From Ovis canadensis (taxonomy: Eukaryota; Chordata; Mammalia; Artiodactyla; Bovidae), in contig NC_091260.1 of NCBI RefSeq assembly GCF_042477335.2, positions 52,967,001 to 53,031,000 of the forward strand: DNA of 64,000 nucleotides, in the 5' to 3' direction. Below the pieces are notes generated by a model. That model was not told the DNA's origin and searched no databases. It saw only the letters and a program-made list of their open reading frames with translations. Each line of letters begins with the position of its first letter. Within the stretch, counting starts at the first letter, position 1. Below, piece after piece: positions 10,201 through 25,200 of this stretch. The position numbers and the translations under genes are program-made.

Positions 10201-13200
10201 TCTTAGTGACCTTCTTCCTCCCATACCACATATTTGCATGAACTTTGTGCTCAAATTTGACCTAATTTTGGGAAAAGAGTCGATAGCAAGTTGACCTGTA
10301 GAACTAGCTAGTATATGAATCTCCCTTACCTGGGAGAAAACTTCTCAACTAACACATCCTGTCCAACTTGTTTTAAGGGTCACAGACATTGTTGCATTTG
10401 ATTGATTTTTGAAAGACCAGGCCAGAGGGAGGACCATGTTGTGAAATGTTGCAAGAGGGTTCTTAGGATGGGGCCCACATGATGCTGCTGCTGCTGCTGC
10501 TGCTAAGTCGCCTCAGTCATGTCCGAGTCTGTGCGACCCCATAGACGGTGGCCCACCAGGCTCCCCCGTCCCTGGGATTCTCCAGGCAAGAACACCGGAG
10601 TTGCTTGCCATTTGCTTCTCCAGTGCATGAAAGTGAAAAGTGAAAGTAAAGTTGTTTCCGACTCAGCGATCCCATGGATTGCAGCCCACCAGGCTCCTCT
10701 GTCCATGGGATTTTCCAAGCAAGAGTACTGGAGTGGGGTGCCATTGCCTTCTAGTGACCAGAAATCTCTCCCTGTTTTGGTGGCAGCTCTGTGCTCTCAA
10801 CTTCCCTGATGGCTCGCTCAGTGGTAAAGAATCTGCCTAGCAATGCAGGAGATGCAGGAGACACAGATTCAATCCCTGAGTCGGGAAGATCCCCTTGAGA
10901 AATGGCAACCCACTCCAGTATTCTTGCCTGGGAAATCCCACAGACAGAGGAGCCTGGCGGGCTACAGTCCATGGAGCCGTAAAAGAATCAGACGCAACTT
11001 AGCGACTAAACAACTGTGCTCTCAAAGTGCTTGGGTGTGCACCTCATCTCTTGCTAATTTCCTGTGCCCAGACACTAGACTTCAAAACAAAAGCTTTCTA
11101 GTCACCATCTGAGGCTTTGGGAAAGACTTCAGTATCATTGTCTGTGTTATAGAGCTGGAAGGAAATTTCATGACCATTTTTACCCTGTCCTCTAATTTAG
11201 TGGACAAGAAAAATGATGTCTGGGAGAAAATGACTTCATGCAAGTCACACAGACCTGTAATGGGAGTTCTGGTTCCAGTCCAGTTCTCTTTCTGACATTC
11301 TTGGTTGTCTCAGTTTTTCAATTCTATTTTTAAATAAATGGTTCCACTTCAGGATTTTCCCTCATCCCCACCCATCTCCTTCCCTTAAATTCATTATTGG
11401 CAGAGCTTAGAATTTCTTGGAGCTTAAAAATCTGTATTTCATATTAGCAAAATCATACCAGGAAATTACAGAATACTTACTCCTCCGATTTCATCTTTGG
11501 ATTAGAAGGTGGGGCAGTGCTGCAGTGTCTGACTTTCCAAGTGTCTGAAATCCCTTGTTTCCAACCAATTGCTTTGGCTAATTTTCTTTTCCTCCACTAG
11601 TTTTGTAGAAGGTTTTCCTAGACTCCCATACCTGTCCAGGGTTGGGTCTGAGGAACTGAAGACTAAACCAGGAGATTGATCCAAATCCTAGCTCCTGAAA
11701 CCTTGAGTTTGGGCTCTCAGCTGTTGCAGCTTTTGCTGGACTACAGATGAGGCGTTTGTTTCTTAATATTATAACTAGATGGGAACCTGTTTAAATAAAA
11801 AAGAAATAAGAGTCAGGGAAAAATTCTAGCTTGTTTTCTGTTTTGTTTATGCAAATTTAGTTTTTTAAAATAATTTTTATCAGAGTATAGTTGATTTGCA
11901 ATGTTGTGTTAGTTGCAGATGTACAGCAAAGTAAATCAGTTATACATACACATATACATGGGGTTTCCCAGGTGGTGATGATGGTAAAGAACCTGCCTAC
12001 TAGTACAAGAGACATAGGAGACTCTGGTTCAATCCCTCGGTTGGGAAGGTCCTCCGGAGGACGAAATGGCAACCCACTCCAGTATTCTTGCCTGGAGAAT
12101 CCAATGGACAGAGGAGCCTGGAAGGCTCGTAGGGTTGCAAAGAGTAGGCCATAACTGAAGCAACTTAGCACACATACACTCTTTCTTTAAATTTTATTTA
12201 TTTATTTATTTTATTTTTGGCCCCACTGGGTCTTCATTGCCATGCACAGGCTTTAGCTAGTTGCTGTGAGTGGGGACTACTCTCTAGCTGTGGTGTTTGA
12301 GCTTCTCATTGTGGTGGTTTCTCTTGTTGCAGAGCATCAGCTCTAGGGCACATGGGCCCAGTGGTTGTGGCTCACAGACTTAGTTGCCCCACAGCACATG
12401 GAATCTTCCCTGACCAGGGATCAAACTGGTCTCTAGCATTAGCAGGCAGATTCTTCACCACTGGACCACAAGGGATGTTCTATCCATTCTTTTTTAGATT
12501 CTTTTCCCATATAGGCTATTACAGAGTATTGAGTAGAATTTGCTGTGCTATAAATATCTAGAGGTGCAACAATGTGAAGCACTGATCCATTGTTCTGCTT
12601 GGATTTCTTTATTTTTTCTTTCTTTTTTTTTCGCTTTGATTTCTAATGACAGAGAAAACTTGAATTTTAAATGACTTCTTCCTCCCTCCTTTTCTTCCTT
12701 TCTCTCTCTTCCTTCCTTCCTCTCTCCTCCCATCCCTTTCTTTTAAAAAATGAATCCCTTAGCAACAATATGCTATTTTCAAAAAAACCCTTTGATTTTT
12801 TAATTGGTGTCAAGGAAAGTTTCCACAAGTTTTTTGTATGCTATCTATAATTAAAAGTTGTCCATTTAGAAGACTCAAAGTTTTGTGAATGACTAACTCT
12901 TCTGCTGTTCAACTTCTATCAAATCTCTACCTCCTTGACAGTAAGCCCAAATTTTAGACATTTATCATTGAATAAGTAATAGTTGAACTCAGAATCATAT
13001 TTGAATACATTTAATATTCATTAAGCAAGGCTTCAACAGTACGTGAACCGAGAACTTTCAGATGTTCAAGCTGGATTTAGAAAAGGCAGAGGAACCAGAG
13101 ATCAGATTGCCAACATCTGTTGGATCATAGAAAAAGCAAGAGAGTTCCAGAAAAACATCTACTTCTGTTTCATTGACTACACCAAAGCCTTTGACTGTGT

Positions 13201-16200
13201 TGATCACAAGAAACTGTGGAAAATTCTTCAAGAGATAGGAATACCAGACCACCTGACCTGCTTCCTGAGAAATCTGTATGCAGGTCATGAAGAAACAGTT
13301 AGAACTGAACATGGAACAACAGACTGGTTCCAAATCAGGAAAGGAGTACGTCAAGGCTGTATATTGTCACCCTGATTATTTAACTTATATGCAGAGTACA
13401 TCATATGAAATGCCAGGCTAGAGGAAGCACAAGCTAGAATCAAGATTGCTGGGAGAAATATCAATCACCTCAGATATGCAGATGACACCACCCTTATGGC
13501 AGAAAGTGAAGAAGAACTAAAGAGCCTCTTGATGAAAGTGAAAGAGTGGAGTGAAAAAGCTGGCTTAAAACTCAACATTCAGACAACTAAGATCATGGTA
13601 TCCGGTCCCATCGCTTCAAGGCAAATAGAAATGGGGAAACAATGGAAATAGTGACAGACTTTATCGTTTTGGGTTCCAAAATCACTGCAGATGATGACTG
13701 CAGCCATGAAATTAAAAGATGCTTGCTCCTTGGAAGAAAAGCTATGACAAACCTAGACAGCATATTAAAGAGCAGAGACATTACTTTGCCAACAAAGGTT
13801 CATCTAGTCAAAGCTGTGGTTTTTCCAGCAGTCATGTATGGATATGAGAGGTGGACCATAAAGAAAGCTGAGCACCAAAGAATTGATTCTTTTGAACTAT
13901 GGTGTTGGAGAAGACTCTTGAGAGTCCCTTGGACTGCAAGGAGATCCAACCAGTCAATCCTAAAGGAAGTCAACCCTGAATATTCATTGGAAGGACTGAT
14001 GCTGAAGCTCCAATACTTTGGCCATCTGATGCAAATAACTGACTCATGGAAAAGACCCTGATGCTGGGAAGGATTGAAGGTAGGAAGTGAAGGGGATGAC
14101 AGAGGATGAGATGGTTGAATGACATCACTGACTCAATGGACATTCTATCCTGATTCAAATAATGCAATAATCGCTTAAATTTTCAAGTGGAATATAAAAC
14201 AGACCTGCATGTTAAGGGCAGAAGTTTAAAAAGGTGAAATTGTTTCAAGTTGTAAATAATTAATAATAACTTTTTGGAGTCATGAATCTTAATTTTCTAA
14301 GGCAATTTTTGTGTGCTGCGACTGTTGGAAAAACTAGAGTTGCAATTTAGAATTTCTAAGAACTTTTAATGCAGTAGTTTATGAATATACATAGTCTTAA
14401 TTACTGTATTTGATGCTGGTAGTTTTATCATTTGTGGGTCATCTACTCAGTCTAGCTATGTCTGAGACTATAGACAGTTGGAAAAGAAAAGGAATGTTTC
14501 CAAGTCTACTTCTGAAGGAGATTTCTCTTTTCTCATAGCTTCTGGAACATACTTTCTAGAAACACTGCCCCGATCCTCCACTCCCACTTTCCAAGGAGCC
14601 TATTCTACCCACTCTATTCTTTCCTTTGCCTTCTGATCATCGCCTCACCTGAGCTATTCCCTGACTCCTTTGCCATTGACATACCCACCCCACACCTTCT
14701 TTTCTGATGTTGTTGTGGATTGTTTGGAATTAAACTTACCTAGGGACCAAAGCCAGAAGAAATTCAAAAGTTCTAATCACTCACATGTACCTTTCTTTGA
14801 AGTTTCTCTTTGTGTCTTTTTTTTTTTTTAAGTCTCCACAAACCGGAGGACTGCCCCCAGACTGCAGCAAGTGTTGCCATGGAGACTACAGCTTCCGAGG
14901 CTACCAAGGCCCCCCTGGACCTCCTGGACCCCCTGGCATCCCAGGTAAGGATGAGAGAGATGCGTTATTTCCAGCCTACTTGCAGACCATACCAAATTAG
15001 GAGCCAGGGGTGAACCTCAGTGATCTGGCATCGCTTGTGTATGACCCAGAGCTCGCGCATGGAAAATCCGAAAGAGAGTGGGGTAGGCAACTGAGCTTAC
15101 TGAGTTCATGAGGAAGATGTATATAAGATAGAGTATTTATTATCCATACCACTCGCAGAATCCAACAGGCATTAGGCATACTGGGACCTCAGCCTACATG
15201 CCAGGAGGCCCTTCACCAGCGTGGAGTGTGGAATCACTGGAGCTTAACAGGTTCATACTTTGGTTTCTGTGTTTCTGCCACTGTGTGCTCCATAGGGCAC
15301 TCTAGATCTAGCCTTCTGGGGATTGAGAGGGGGGAGGAGAGACTGCTGGTCTGGGTTATAGTCATCTTCACAGTCCTTTTCACTGAATGGCGCATCCTTC
15401 TGTTTGATTCTAGGTCTAGCTGAGTTTGTCTTCCTCTAGCCTCTAGGTGCTCCATGCTCAGCTGTCTCTCAGTTGACCCTTGTACTTCTCTTGGACTCAT
15501 GGGAACATTTCTGGGCTCCAGCACCATATGGTGGCACGGGGTGTGCTGTCGAGCTCCACTGGGTCCCTCTAGAGCCACCGCTCAGCCATCTCTACTCTAC
15601 TGAGTGGAGCCCCAGGGATGGATCATTTGCGGAACTTGCTAGCCTCCTGGGTCAGGCAAGGAGTAGGCAGCCAGGTCCCCTCTGTCCACGACCTCCAAAT
15701 CTGAGGGCCTATCTGACTCTGTTGTCTCCAGGTCAGTTCCTGGGAGTACAACTTTTTCTCAAGGTTCGGCAAAAGTCCTCTTACTCTTCTCTTACTCCCA
15801 TTGATGTTAGTAGTTAAAAACAATGAGACTTAATTTTTCTTAATACCTTTGAGAGGCTTCTCAAACAAAACCAAATATAGAACCAGCAACTGCTCTGTTA
15901 GACTTTATGATTAGTAGCTTGGAACCTATGTCACTGACCATCACGGGCAGCAGGCAGCAGGTGCAGTGATTAGGGGTAGGGAACATTCAGACCCTCCTAA
16001 AATATTCTTAGTTCTACACTCTTCTGAGGCCAGAGGATGGACTGGCTTTGACTACACATTTCCTATCAGAAACAGTTTTGTCATCAGCACATTAACCTGC
16101 AAATACAGTCAAAGTTCATCAGTATGGAAGAATCGCAAGCTTGTTATGAAACCTGACCAAAGGTGGCACGCAAAATAAATGGCAGAAGGGCCTGGAATTC

Positions 16201-19200
16201 AACAAGTGTAAAAATAAAGGAAGAGATATAGAAATTCCCACTGAGTAAAGAGTTGAAATCATTATCCAAATCTTGCTTTCAAGATTATTGTTATAATTTT
16301 TATCGATGATTTTACTTTTCCTTCAGTTATAAAAGTGGTGTATATTATTGTAGAAATTTTTAAAAAGGCAGAAAGTTATATAGGATGATACAAAAATCAC
16401 TTGTGTCCCATTCACTTAGAAAAAACATTGCTATTGTTTAGTCGCTAAGTCGTGTCCGACTCTTTGCGACCCCATGGACTATAGCCCGCCAGGCTCCTCT
16501 GTCCGTGGGATTTCCCAGGCAAAATGAACCACTGTGAAATATTTTTATGTAATTTGTTATAGTCTTTTTCCCCTTTGGATAAAGCATGTATATATATATA
16601 TATACATATACATATACATATATATACGTATATGTAATATACATAACCTACATGTAGTATCATGCGAACCCTGTTGATTTGTAGCCTCTTTTATCTAAAA
16701 CATATACTATTAAATATTTTTCTTCATCATTTTTTTTGTGACTATATAACATTATTTACTGGGATACATATATACCATTTTAAAACAATTCTGTTTACAA
16801 ATCCTTTATTATTATTATTATTTTGGCTGTGCCATGCAGCTTGCAGGATTATAGTTCCCTGACCAGGGATAGAACTCATGCCCCCTGCAGTGAAAACACA
16901 GAGTTTTAACCACTAGATCACCAGGGAATTCCCTACCATTTAAAAATTTTACCCTTTCAGTATTGATGGACCTTTAGGTGGTTTCTAATCTTTGCTATTA
17001 TAAAGGATCCTTTGATAATCAGTCTTCTATGCAACTATTCTTCCAAGTCTTGCTTTATAGGAAAAATAGGCTTTAGAATCTGGAGACTTAAGAGTATCTA
17101 AGTCTGTCTTCATTGTTCCATTTAAGAGAGATCCTATTCCATGATGACCTCATGGCTGTGTTTAGGCTTGTTTCAAATGGTCCCCTTATGCCATTGAATC
17201 TATATTTTTGAAGAAAGGAACTATGTTTCTATAGAAATAGACAGTGAGTATGAGTGACTAGGCTTTCTCATGCGATGATGTCTGGTTGTTTAAGGAAACC
17301 ACGGGAACAATGGCAACAACGGAGCCACTGGCCACGAAGGGGCCAAAGGTGAGAAAGGAGACAAAGGTGATCTGGGACCACGAGGGGAGCGTGGGCAGCA
17401 TGGCCCCAAAGGAGAGAAGGGCTACCCGGGGATTCCACCAGAACTGCAGGTAAACCATCTTGGCATGTCTCCAAGTGACCCTTAGGGTCCAGGAGTCAGA
17501 AGGCTTGAGTGTTTTTTCATCCTCACTGTTGAGTAAACAAACCCTGTCTCAATTTGTTCATCTCAATCTTTTCACCACGGGATATTGGCCTAAGACCAAT
17601 GCCGTCAGAGTGTTTTGAGATCATTCTTAGGGAGAAGAGAGATGTATGAAGGGTGAAGTTCAGCACCCTCTTTAGACCAAATACAGAGTAACCCTGAACG
17701 TCAGCTAATTTCCGTTTTCCAAATGAAAACATATGTGCAATAAAAAGATTTTTGGCAACTTGAATATATAAACTTTTAGATGCATGAAATATTATTAGAC
17801 ATTTGACTATCCCATTTATTTATAAATTTTGTTACATTTGCATGTTTAGGTCACACAGATAGATATTAATGTACAAATATTGCTTTCTATCAAACCAGTT
17901 TTTGTGCCAGTAATTTTTATTTAAATTTTCTCATCAGTATATTCTTTATCACTAAAGACATTCTGAGCCCTTCACCTACAGATTTCCAGAACAGACCATA
18001 TTCACTTCAGCTTACAGTTTAAAAAATTCATTTATGAGGCTATCATTGGACATTTTAATCTCAAGCCCAACTACCCATTTATCTGTTATTTCTCTTTTAA
18101 GTGATCTTCTGAAATTCTTGTTGTCAGTAACACCTAAAACTTGCAAATGTGAGATTAGGTCACACTAAGAAAATTACTAAGTCTGAGTTGCTTATGTATT
18201 TATTTGGTTAATATTTTAAAAATGGATTCTTCCAAGAAACACCTATCAACACTGAAAACTAGCATTTTATATTGCTTGTTTCTGGCTGAAATGTCTTTCT
18301 GAAATAGTAACTTGTGATTAAAATTAGTTAATTGAGAGAATATACTGATGAAGTAAAATTTATATTTTAAAGCAAGTCAAGGAAAATTTATACATAATAT
18401 TTTCTCTGCCCATTTGGGCCTCCTCTCTCCCCTCTAGTGTGCGTTGCACGTCTGCATTATGCATTAGCCAGACCCCTCCAGTGGCAGAAATACCTACTCG
18501 ACCATAAAGCTCAACTTCTCTTCTTTTGACAGAAGACATGTAACTCCTTAGAAGATAACACTACTTATTTACAACCTTATTAAAGTCACTAGCTATGTTA
18601 CTTGTATTCTGCCTATTATATAAGATTATTGTTTCTTGCATTACCAGTGTGTGACTGAGTCTCTCATAAAAATAGTGATGACTAGGGAACTTGAAACAAT
18701 TGACCAAATAGTTCTGTATGATCAATGATTGTAATAGATACAGGAAGAAGCAACAAGGAGGAACCATTTCCTGGACCGTTGTAGACTAGTAAGGCAGGTG
18801 GTCCAGAGGCTGTTGGCTACTGTTAAGTGGGCCTCATCCAGTAACAGTACATGGAGTGTCTTATCAAGGAAGTCTTGGCTTGGTCTTGGAATGAGCATCC
18901 CTACGGCAATGGGACAGTTGGTCACAAAATGCCTCCCAAACCTTGGTTGAAATTAAGGGCAAAAGGGAAAGGACTGTAAAATAAAGAGTGTTGCCCACCA
19001 GCCAGTTCTGTAAGAACCAAGTTGTTAGCCATTGCAGTCGCCGACCTACAATATACCCTGAAAGGAATTCAAGGTGAAGATCAGGATGAAGCCCTTTGTG
19101 CTCTGGGAAAACTGGCAGAATTGGCCCTCAGACAGTGAAACCTTTTCAGGAGAGAATCTTAGGGATCCAGTTTCCTGCATCTTCCCACACTTAGAAAAGC

Positions 19201-22200
19201 ACTGAAACCAGTGACTAAGACGTCTGGTCCTCGAGAATAGCAGTCACCTTCCACCGAGATGCGCGCGTGACGGCATGCACTTCTTCACCAAAACCACACA
19301 CACGCTGGTCTCTCCCCTGACCCCCTTACCTCTTCACGACAGTCCTCAGGGCTTTCTGAAAGACTGTCTCCTGGGTTAGAATCCTCAGGTTGGCTCTAAT
19401 AAAAGTTTCCAGTTTCTTTCATAGATTAGTAATGTTTTCATGGACAATACTATAACACGAGAAACTTTTAAAGAACTAGAAAGTACAATAACTCTATCTG
19501 AAAGATCAATGGGGGAAAAACTGCCCTTTATTTGAGCACATGTGGTAGTTGATTACCCTTGGATAAAGTCCATCATTTTTCTGGGTCTCAGGTTTTTTTA
19601 AAGGGTAAACTAAGATGTCCTGTGTGTTATTCAACCAGTGTCTGTGTTTTCGTAACTTTGTAATGAACGCTGTTTAATAACTGCAATAACCTGGGGTCTG
19701 TGTGCCAGTATAAATTTAGAAAGAAAAGGAGACAGATACAGCCGCCCAGGTTATTGTTGTTATTCAGTTGCTCAGTTGTATCTGACTCTTTGTGACCCCA
19801 TGGACTGCTGCACACCAGGCTTCCCTGTCTGGGTTATAGGTACCTAATAAGATGGATGATAAACATTCTCAAGGCTAGAATTAACCCAAATCTGTGAATG
19901 GTTATATTCTAGTTAAGGGGCCCTGTAGTAGCCAGTTTAAGGGAGAACACCTTGGCAACTGTTACCTTTGCTCTGTCGCTTCTTAACCCTAAAACCATAA
20001 TATGATCATTTGGGAGAACTACAGTCACACATTTTGAAGGAAGCCTTAAAGAGGATAGAAGATTGGTCTTAGACAGATTGTAAAGGAGGGTAACTTCTGG
20101 CCCCTTCATCCCCATTCCTAAATCTTTCGTCTCATGTCACCCCTTCATCTTTCTGCATTCCGTGCCCTCATGTGGTTCTTCTGACTGTCCAAATCCTTTC
20201 TGTGTTGATTCTCCCAGGTCTGCCTTCCCACTCTACCCCAAGTCTTCCAGAACTTCACGTTATTTGCTCTTTCTTCTCTCACTCTTCTCCCTTAAAACTT
20301 CCATTCATTCAAGAAGTTAACCGCCCCCCACCAAATTAAAGAACTTACTGATCTAGGGGTTTCTCTGGTGGCTCAGTGATTAAAAAAATCTGCCTGCCAA
20401 TGCAGGAGATGAAGGTTCGATCCCTGGCCTGGGAAGATCCTACATGTGATGGAGTAACTAAGCCTGTGTTCCACAACTACTGAGCCAGCACTGTAGAGCC
20501 CACGCTGCAACTACCAAGCCCCCTTTATCAACTACTGAAGCCTGTGCACTCAAGAGCCCATACTCTGCAACAAGAGAAGACAGTGCAACATGAAGCCCAT
20601 GCGTCACACTAGAGAGTACACCCCAATCCTTGGAGCTAGAGAAAAGAACATGCAGCAACGAGGAACCAGCACAGCCAAGACATAACGATTTGTTTTTTTT
20701 TAAGAAATTATTGATTTAATTCACACTCAGTCTCAATGACTCCTTTGGACAGGGGATTGGCATTGACTTTCAAATGTGACTCTCCAGGGGTGGTACAATT
20801 TCCATGTGTGGGTTATTCCCACATCAGTGAGCAATTCTCCAACACCACCTAGATGTCCTATGTGCGTGTGTGTGCTAAGTCACTCAATTGTGACTCTTTG
20901 TGACCCCATGTACTGTAGTCCACCAGGCTCTTCTGTCCATGGGATTCTCCAGGCAAGAATACTGGAGTGGGTTGCCATTCCCTTCTCCAGGGGATCTTCC
21001 TGACTTAGGAATTGGACCCACGTCTCCTGCATTGGCAGGTGAATGCTTTACCAGTAGCGCCACCTAGGAAGCCGATGTCTTACAGTTCAGCTCAATTCTG
21101 ACCCTTAAGGCCTCAGCCCTTTGGGACTGCTCCACCCTTCCTCTACTTTTGGCACCAATCCAAGTTCAGGTTGTCACCTGTGCTTCTGTCTGGCTATAGA
21201 TCAAAGGTTCCAAATGAGCCCCTCATTGGGTTTGATTAATGTACTAAAGAGGCTCACAGAAGAACTCAGAGAAACATTTTACTTACTTTCTCACCCATTT
21301 ATTATAAAAGGATGTAACTGAAGAGCAGCCAGATAGAAGAGATGCATAAGGCAAGGTATGGAGAAAGGGGGCTGAGAGGCACTCTCCCCAAATCTCTATG
21401 TGTTCACCAACCTGGAAACTCTCCAAAACTTGTCTTTTGGGTTTTTATGGAGGCTTCATTTTTCAGGCATAAATGATTAAATCTCTAGTAACTGGATTCT
21501 CTGTCCAGGCCCTATCTTCTCCACAGAGATCTGTCAGGGAAGGGCTGGGAGCAGAGAGGTATGGGGGATGGGAGGCACAGCTCAGTTCCATTCAGTTCAG
21601 TCGCTCAGTCGTGTCCGATTCTTTGTGACCCCAAGGACTGCAGCACGCCAGGTTTCCCTGTCTATCACCAACTCCCAGAGCTTACTGAAACTCATGTCCA
21701 TTGAGGTGGTGATGCCATCCAACCATCTCATCTTCTGTCATCCCCTTCTCCCACCTTCAATCTTTCCTGGCATCAGGGTCTTTTCCATGAGTCAGTTCTT
21801 TGCATCAGGTGGCCAAAGTACTGGAGTTTCAGCTTCAGCATTAGTCCTTCCAACGAATATTCAGGACTGATTTCCTTTATGATGGACTGGTTGGATCTCC
21901 TTGCGGTCCAAGTGACTCTCAAGCATCTTCTCCAACACCACAATTCAAAAGCATCAATTCTTCAGCTCTCAGCTTTCTTTATAGTCCAACTTTCACATCC
22001 ATACCTGACTACTGGAAAAACCATAGCTTTGACTAGACAGACCTTTGTTGGCAAAGTAATGTCTCTGCTTTTTAATGTGCTATCTAGGTTTGTCATAATT
22101 TTTCTTCCAAGGAGCAAGTGTCCTTTAATTTCATGGCTGCAGTCAGCATCTGCAGTGATTTTGGAGCCTGAGAAAATAAAGTCTCTCACTGTTTCCACTG

Positions 22201-25200
22201 TTTCCCCATCTATTTGCCATGAAGTGATGGGATCAGATGCTCTAATCTTAGTTTTCTGAATGTTGAGTTTTAAGCCAACTTTGTCACTCTCCTCTTTCAC
22301 TTTCATCAGGAGGCACTGAGAGTTCAAAACTTTCAGTTGGCTCTATAGGCAACCAGACCCTCCTGAGGGGCTTTTCCAAAGTTACCTCATTGACATAACA
22401 AAATACACATTGATTGCCCTTAATACTTAGGAAATTCTGAGGATTTTAGGAGGTCTCTGTCAAAACTGAGGGACAAATATTAAATATATATTTATCATAA
22501 ATCATAATGTCACAGATGTCTTTTATGGAAAAAACACAGGGTAAATAAAATTAAAAAGTTGTTTGTCTGAAGGACTTTTCAGATCCTTTAGTATATGCCA
22601 ATGGGCATTTAATAACTGTACATAGAATATTTCGTCAAAATTTTCCAGTATTATTTGCTAATAGAATTTTAATATCTCAAAAAGCCTTTTAAAGTCTAAT
22701 GTTCACTGAAACCCATGCTCACAACTATTGATATATACTGTCATTCCAGTGGCTGCATAGCATTAAAATGTTAAAAATCACCATGATTCAATTTTTCTCC
22801 ATAGATTAATGTTCATATTATTCCCACTCTTGCTGTTACAAATATTGCTGAAATAATACTTGTCCTGAAATGTTGTTTCTCTAAGATAAATTGCCTTTTA
22901 ATTAACCTCTAACTCTTTCCTTAGATTGCGTTCATGGCTTCCCTGGCAACTCACTTCACCAATCAGAACAGTGGGATCATTTTCAGCAGTGTTGAAACCA
23001 ACATCGGGAACTTCTTTGATGTCATGACCGGGAGATTTGGGGCCCCAGTATCAGGTGAGAGGTAAAAATGAATGAGTGTATTAATTAATCTAGCAACCAA
23101 AAAGGGGAAGGAAGGAGGGAAGGGAGGAAGAGAGGGAGGAAGGGAATGAGTTCTCTGTAATTCTGGTTAAAACATACATATATATATATATAACACATAC
23201 ACACATTTATACACACACATACACACATATGTATATACACACACATAAATATACACATATATACACATACATGGGGCTTAGACAATGAAGAGTCTGCCTG
23301 CCATGCACGAGACTCAGGTTTGATCCCTAGGTCAGGAAGATCCTCTGGAGAAGGAAATGTCAACCTGTTACTGAAAGGATGGGGGGTGGGGGAGTCTGGC
23401 TGCTTGCCACCAATAAACAGGTCAGGGGTGGAAAGGAAAATAAGCTTTATTTCAGATGCCAGCAACTGCTCATCCCCGCCCCCAGCCCAGGCAACCAGTG
23501 GGGCAAGAGCTTTTATATACACAGAGAGGAGGTTACCTGCAGAAACAGCACAGTCAGCTTTGACAGTCATCTTTAGTCATCTGACCAACATCATCTTGAT
23601 TGCTGTAGGTACAGTTAATCTTCAGTTCCTGGTTTCCCAGGTGACGCTAGTGGTAAAGAACCTGCCTGCCAGCGCAGGAGACATAGGAGATGCGGGTTTG
23701 ATCCCTGGGTCAGGAAGATCCCCTGGAGGAGAGCACGGGAACTCTCTAGTATTCTTGCCTGGTGAACTGCATGGATAGAGTAGCCTGGCAGGCTATAGTT
23801 CATGGGCTCGCAAACAGTCGGACATTACTAAGAAACTGACACTTTCACTTTCATACATACACATATGTATATGTATATGTAAATACAATACAGTGTGTAT
23901 ATTGGAGAAGGTACATTCTTAACTCTCATTTGAACTGAGAGTTCAATGAGAGGGCACAGTTATCTCCGACTTGAAAAACCCTTTAGATTATATTCTCACA
24001 ATTTAAATATGGTATAACTGAGTTCATTGCAATTTAAACATGTCATAGCTGTGTTTATCCCTTCGCCTTGACCCCCCCAAGGAAGGTCACATCATTTTTT
24101 AAAAACATTAAAACTTTTATTTGAGTACTTCTGTACTCAATTCCTATTGATGCTGAAACAAATTACCACAAACTGTGAGAGTTGGACTGTGAAGAAGGCT
24201 GAGCGCTGAAGAATTGATGCTTTTGAACTGCGGTGTTGGAGAAGACTCTTGAGAGTCCCTTGGACTGCAAGGAGATCCAACCAGTCCATTCTGAAGGAGA
24301 TCAGCCCTGGGATTTCTTTGGAAGGAATGATGCTAAAGCTGAAACTCCAGTACTTTGGCCACCTCATGCAAAGAATTGACTCAATGGAAAAGACTCTGAT
24401 GCTGGGAGGTATTGGGGGCAGGAGAAGGGGCCAACAGAGGATGAGATGGCTGAATGGCATCACTGACTCGATGGACGCGAGTCTGAGTGAACTCCGGGAG
24501 TTGGTGATGGACAGGGAGGCCTGGCGTGCTGCGATTCATGGGGTCGCAAAGAGTCGGACACGACTGAGCGACTGAACTGAACTGAACTGATGTTTAAAAC
24601 AACACAAAATTATCCTCTTACAGTTCTAGAGATAGGTAGTTCAGAATCAGTTCACCTGGGCTAAAGTCAAGGGGTGGCCAGAGCCGGTTCCTCTGGAAGC
24701 TCTAGCGCCTTGCCTCTTCCAACTCCCAGAGGCTGTCACCAGCCCCACATCATCTCAGGCTCTGCTTCCATTGTTACATCACTTTGTTTTCTCAGATTCT
24801 GACCTCCTTGGCTCTTTCATAGAGATGGTGTGATTACCTTGGGTCTACCTGGACAATCCAGGATAAGCTCCCCATCATAAAACCTTAAATTTAATCATAC
24901 CTGCAAAATCTCTTTTGCCATATAAGGCAACAGTCACAGATCCTGTGATTTTAGGACGTGAGTATGCATGCATGCATGCTAAGTCCCTTCAGTTTTTCCA
25001 ACTCTTTACCACCCCATGAACTGCAGCCCACCAAACTCCTCTGTCCGTGGGATTTCCCAGGCAAGAATAAGGAGTAGGTTGCCATACCCTCCTCCAGGGG
25101 ATCTTCCCAACCCAGGGATCAAACCCAGGTCTCTTATGTCTACCTTCTACATGGGCAGGAAGATTCTTTATCACTCTCTCCACCTGGGAAGCCCAGACAT

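Noticed and set aside
23085-23570. 161-codon minus-strand frame
   Set aside because: Translates a microsatellite and purine tract plus SINE; low complexity.
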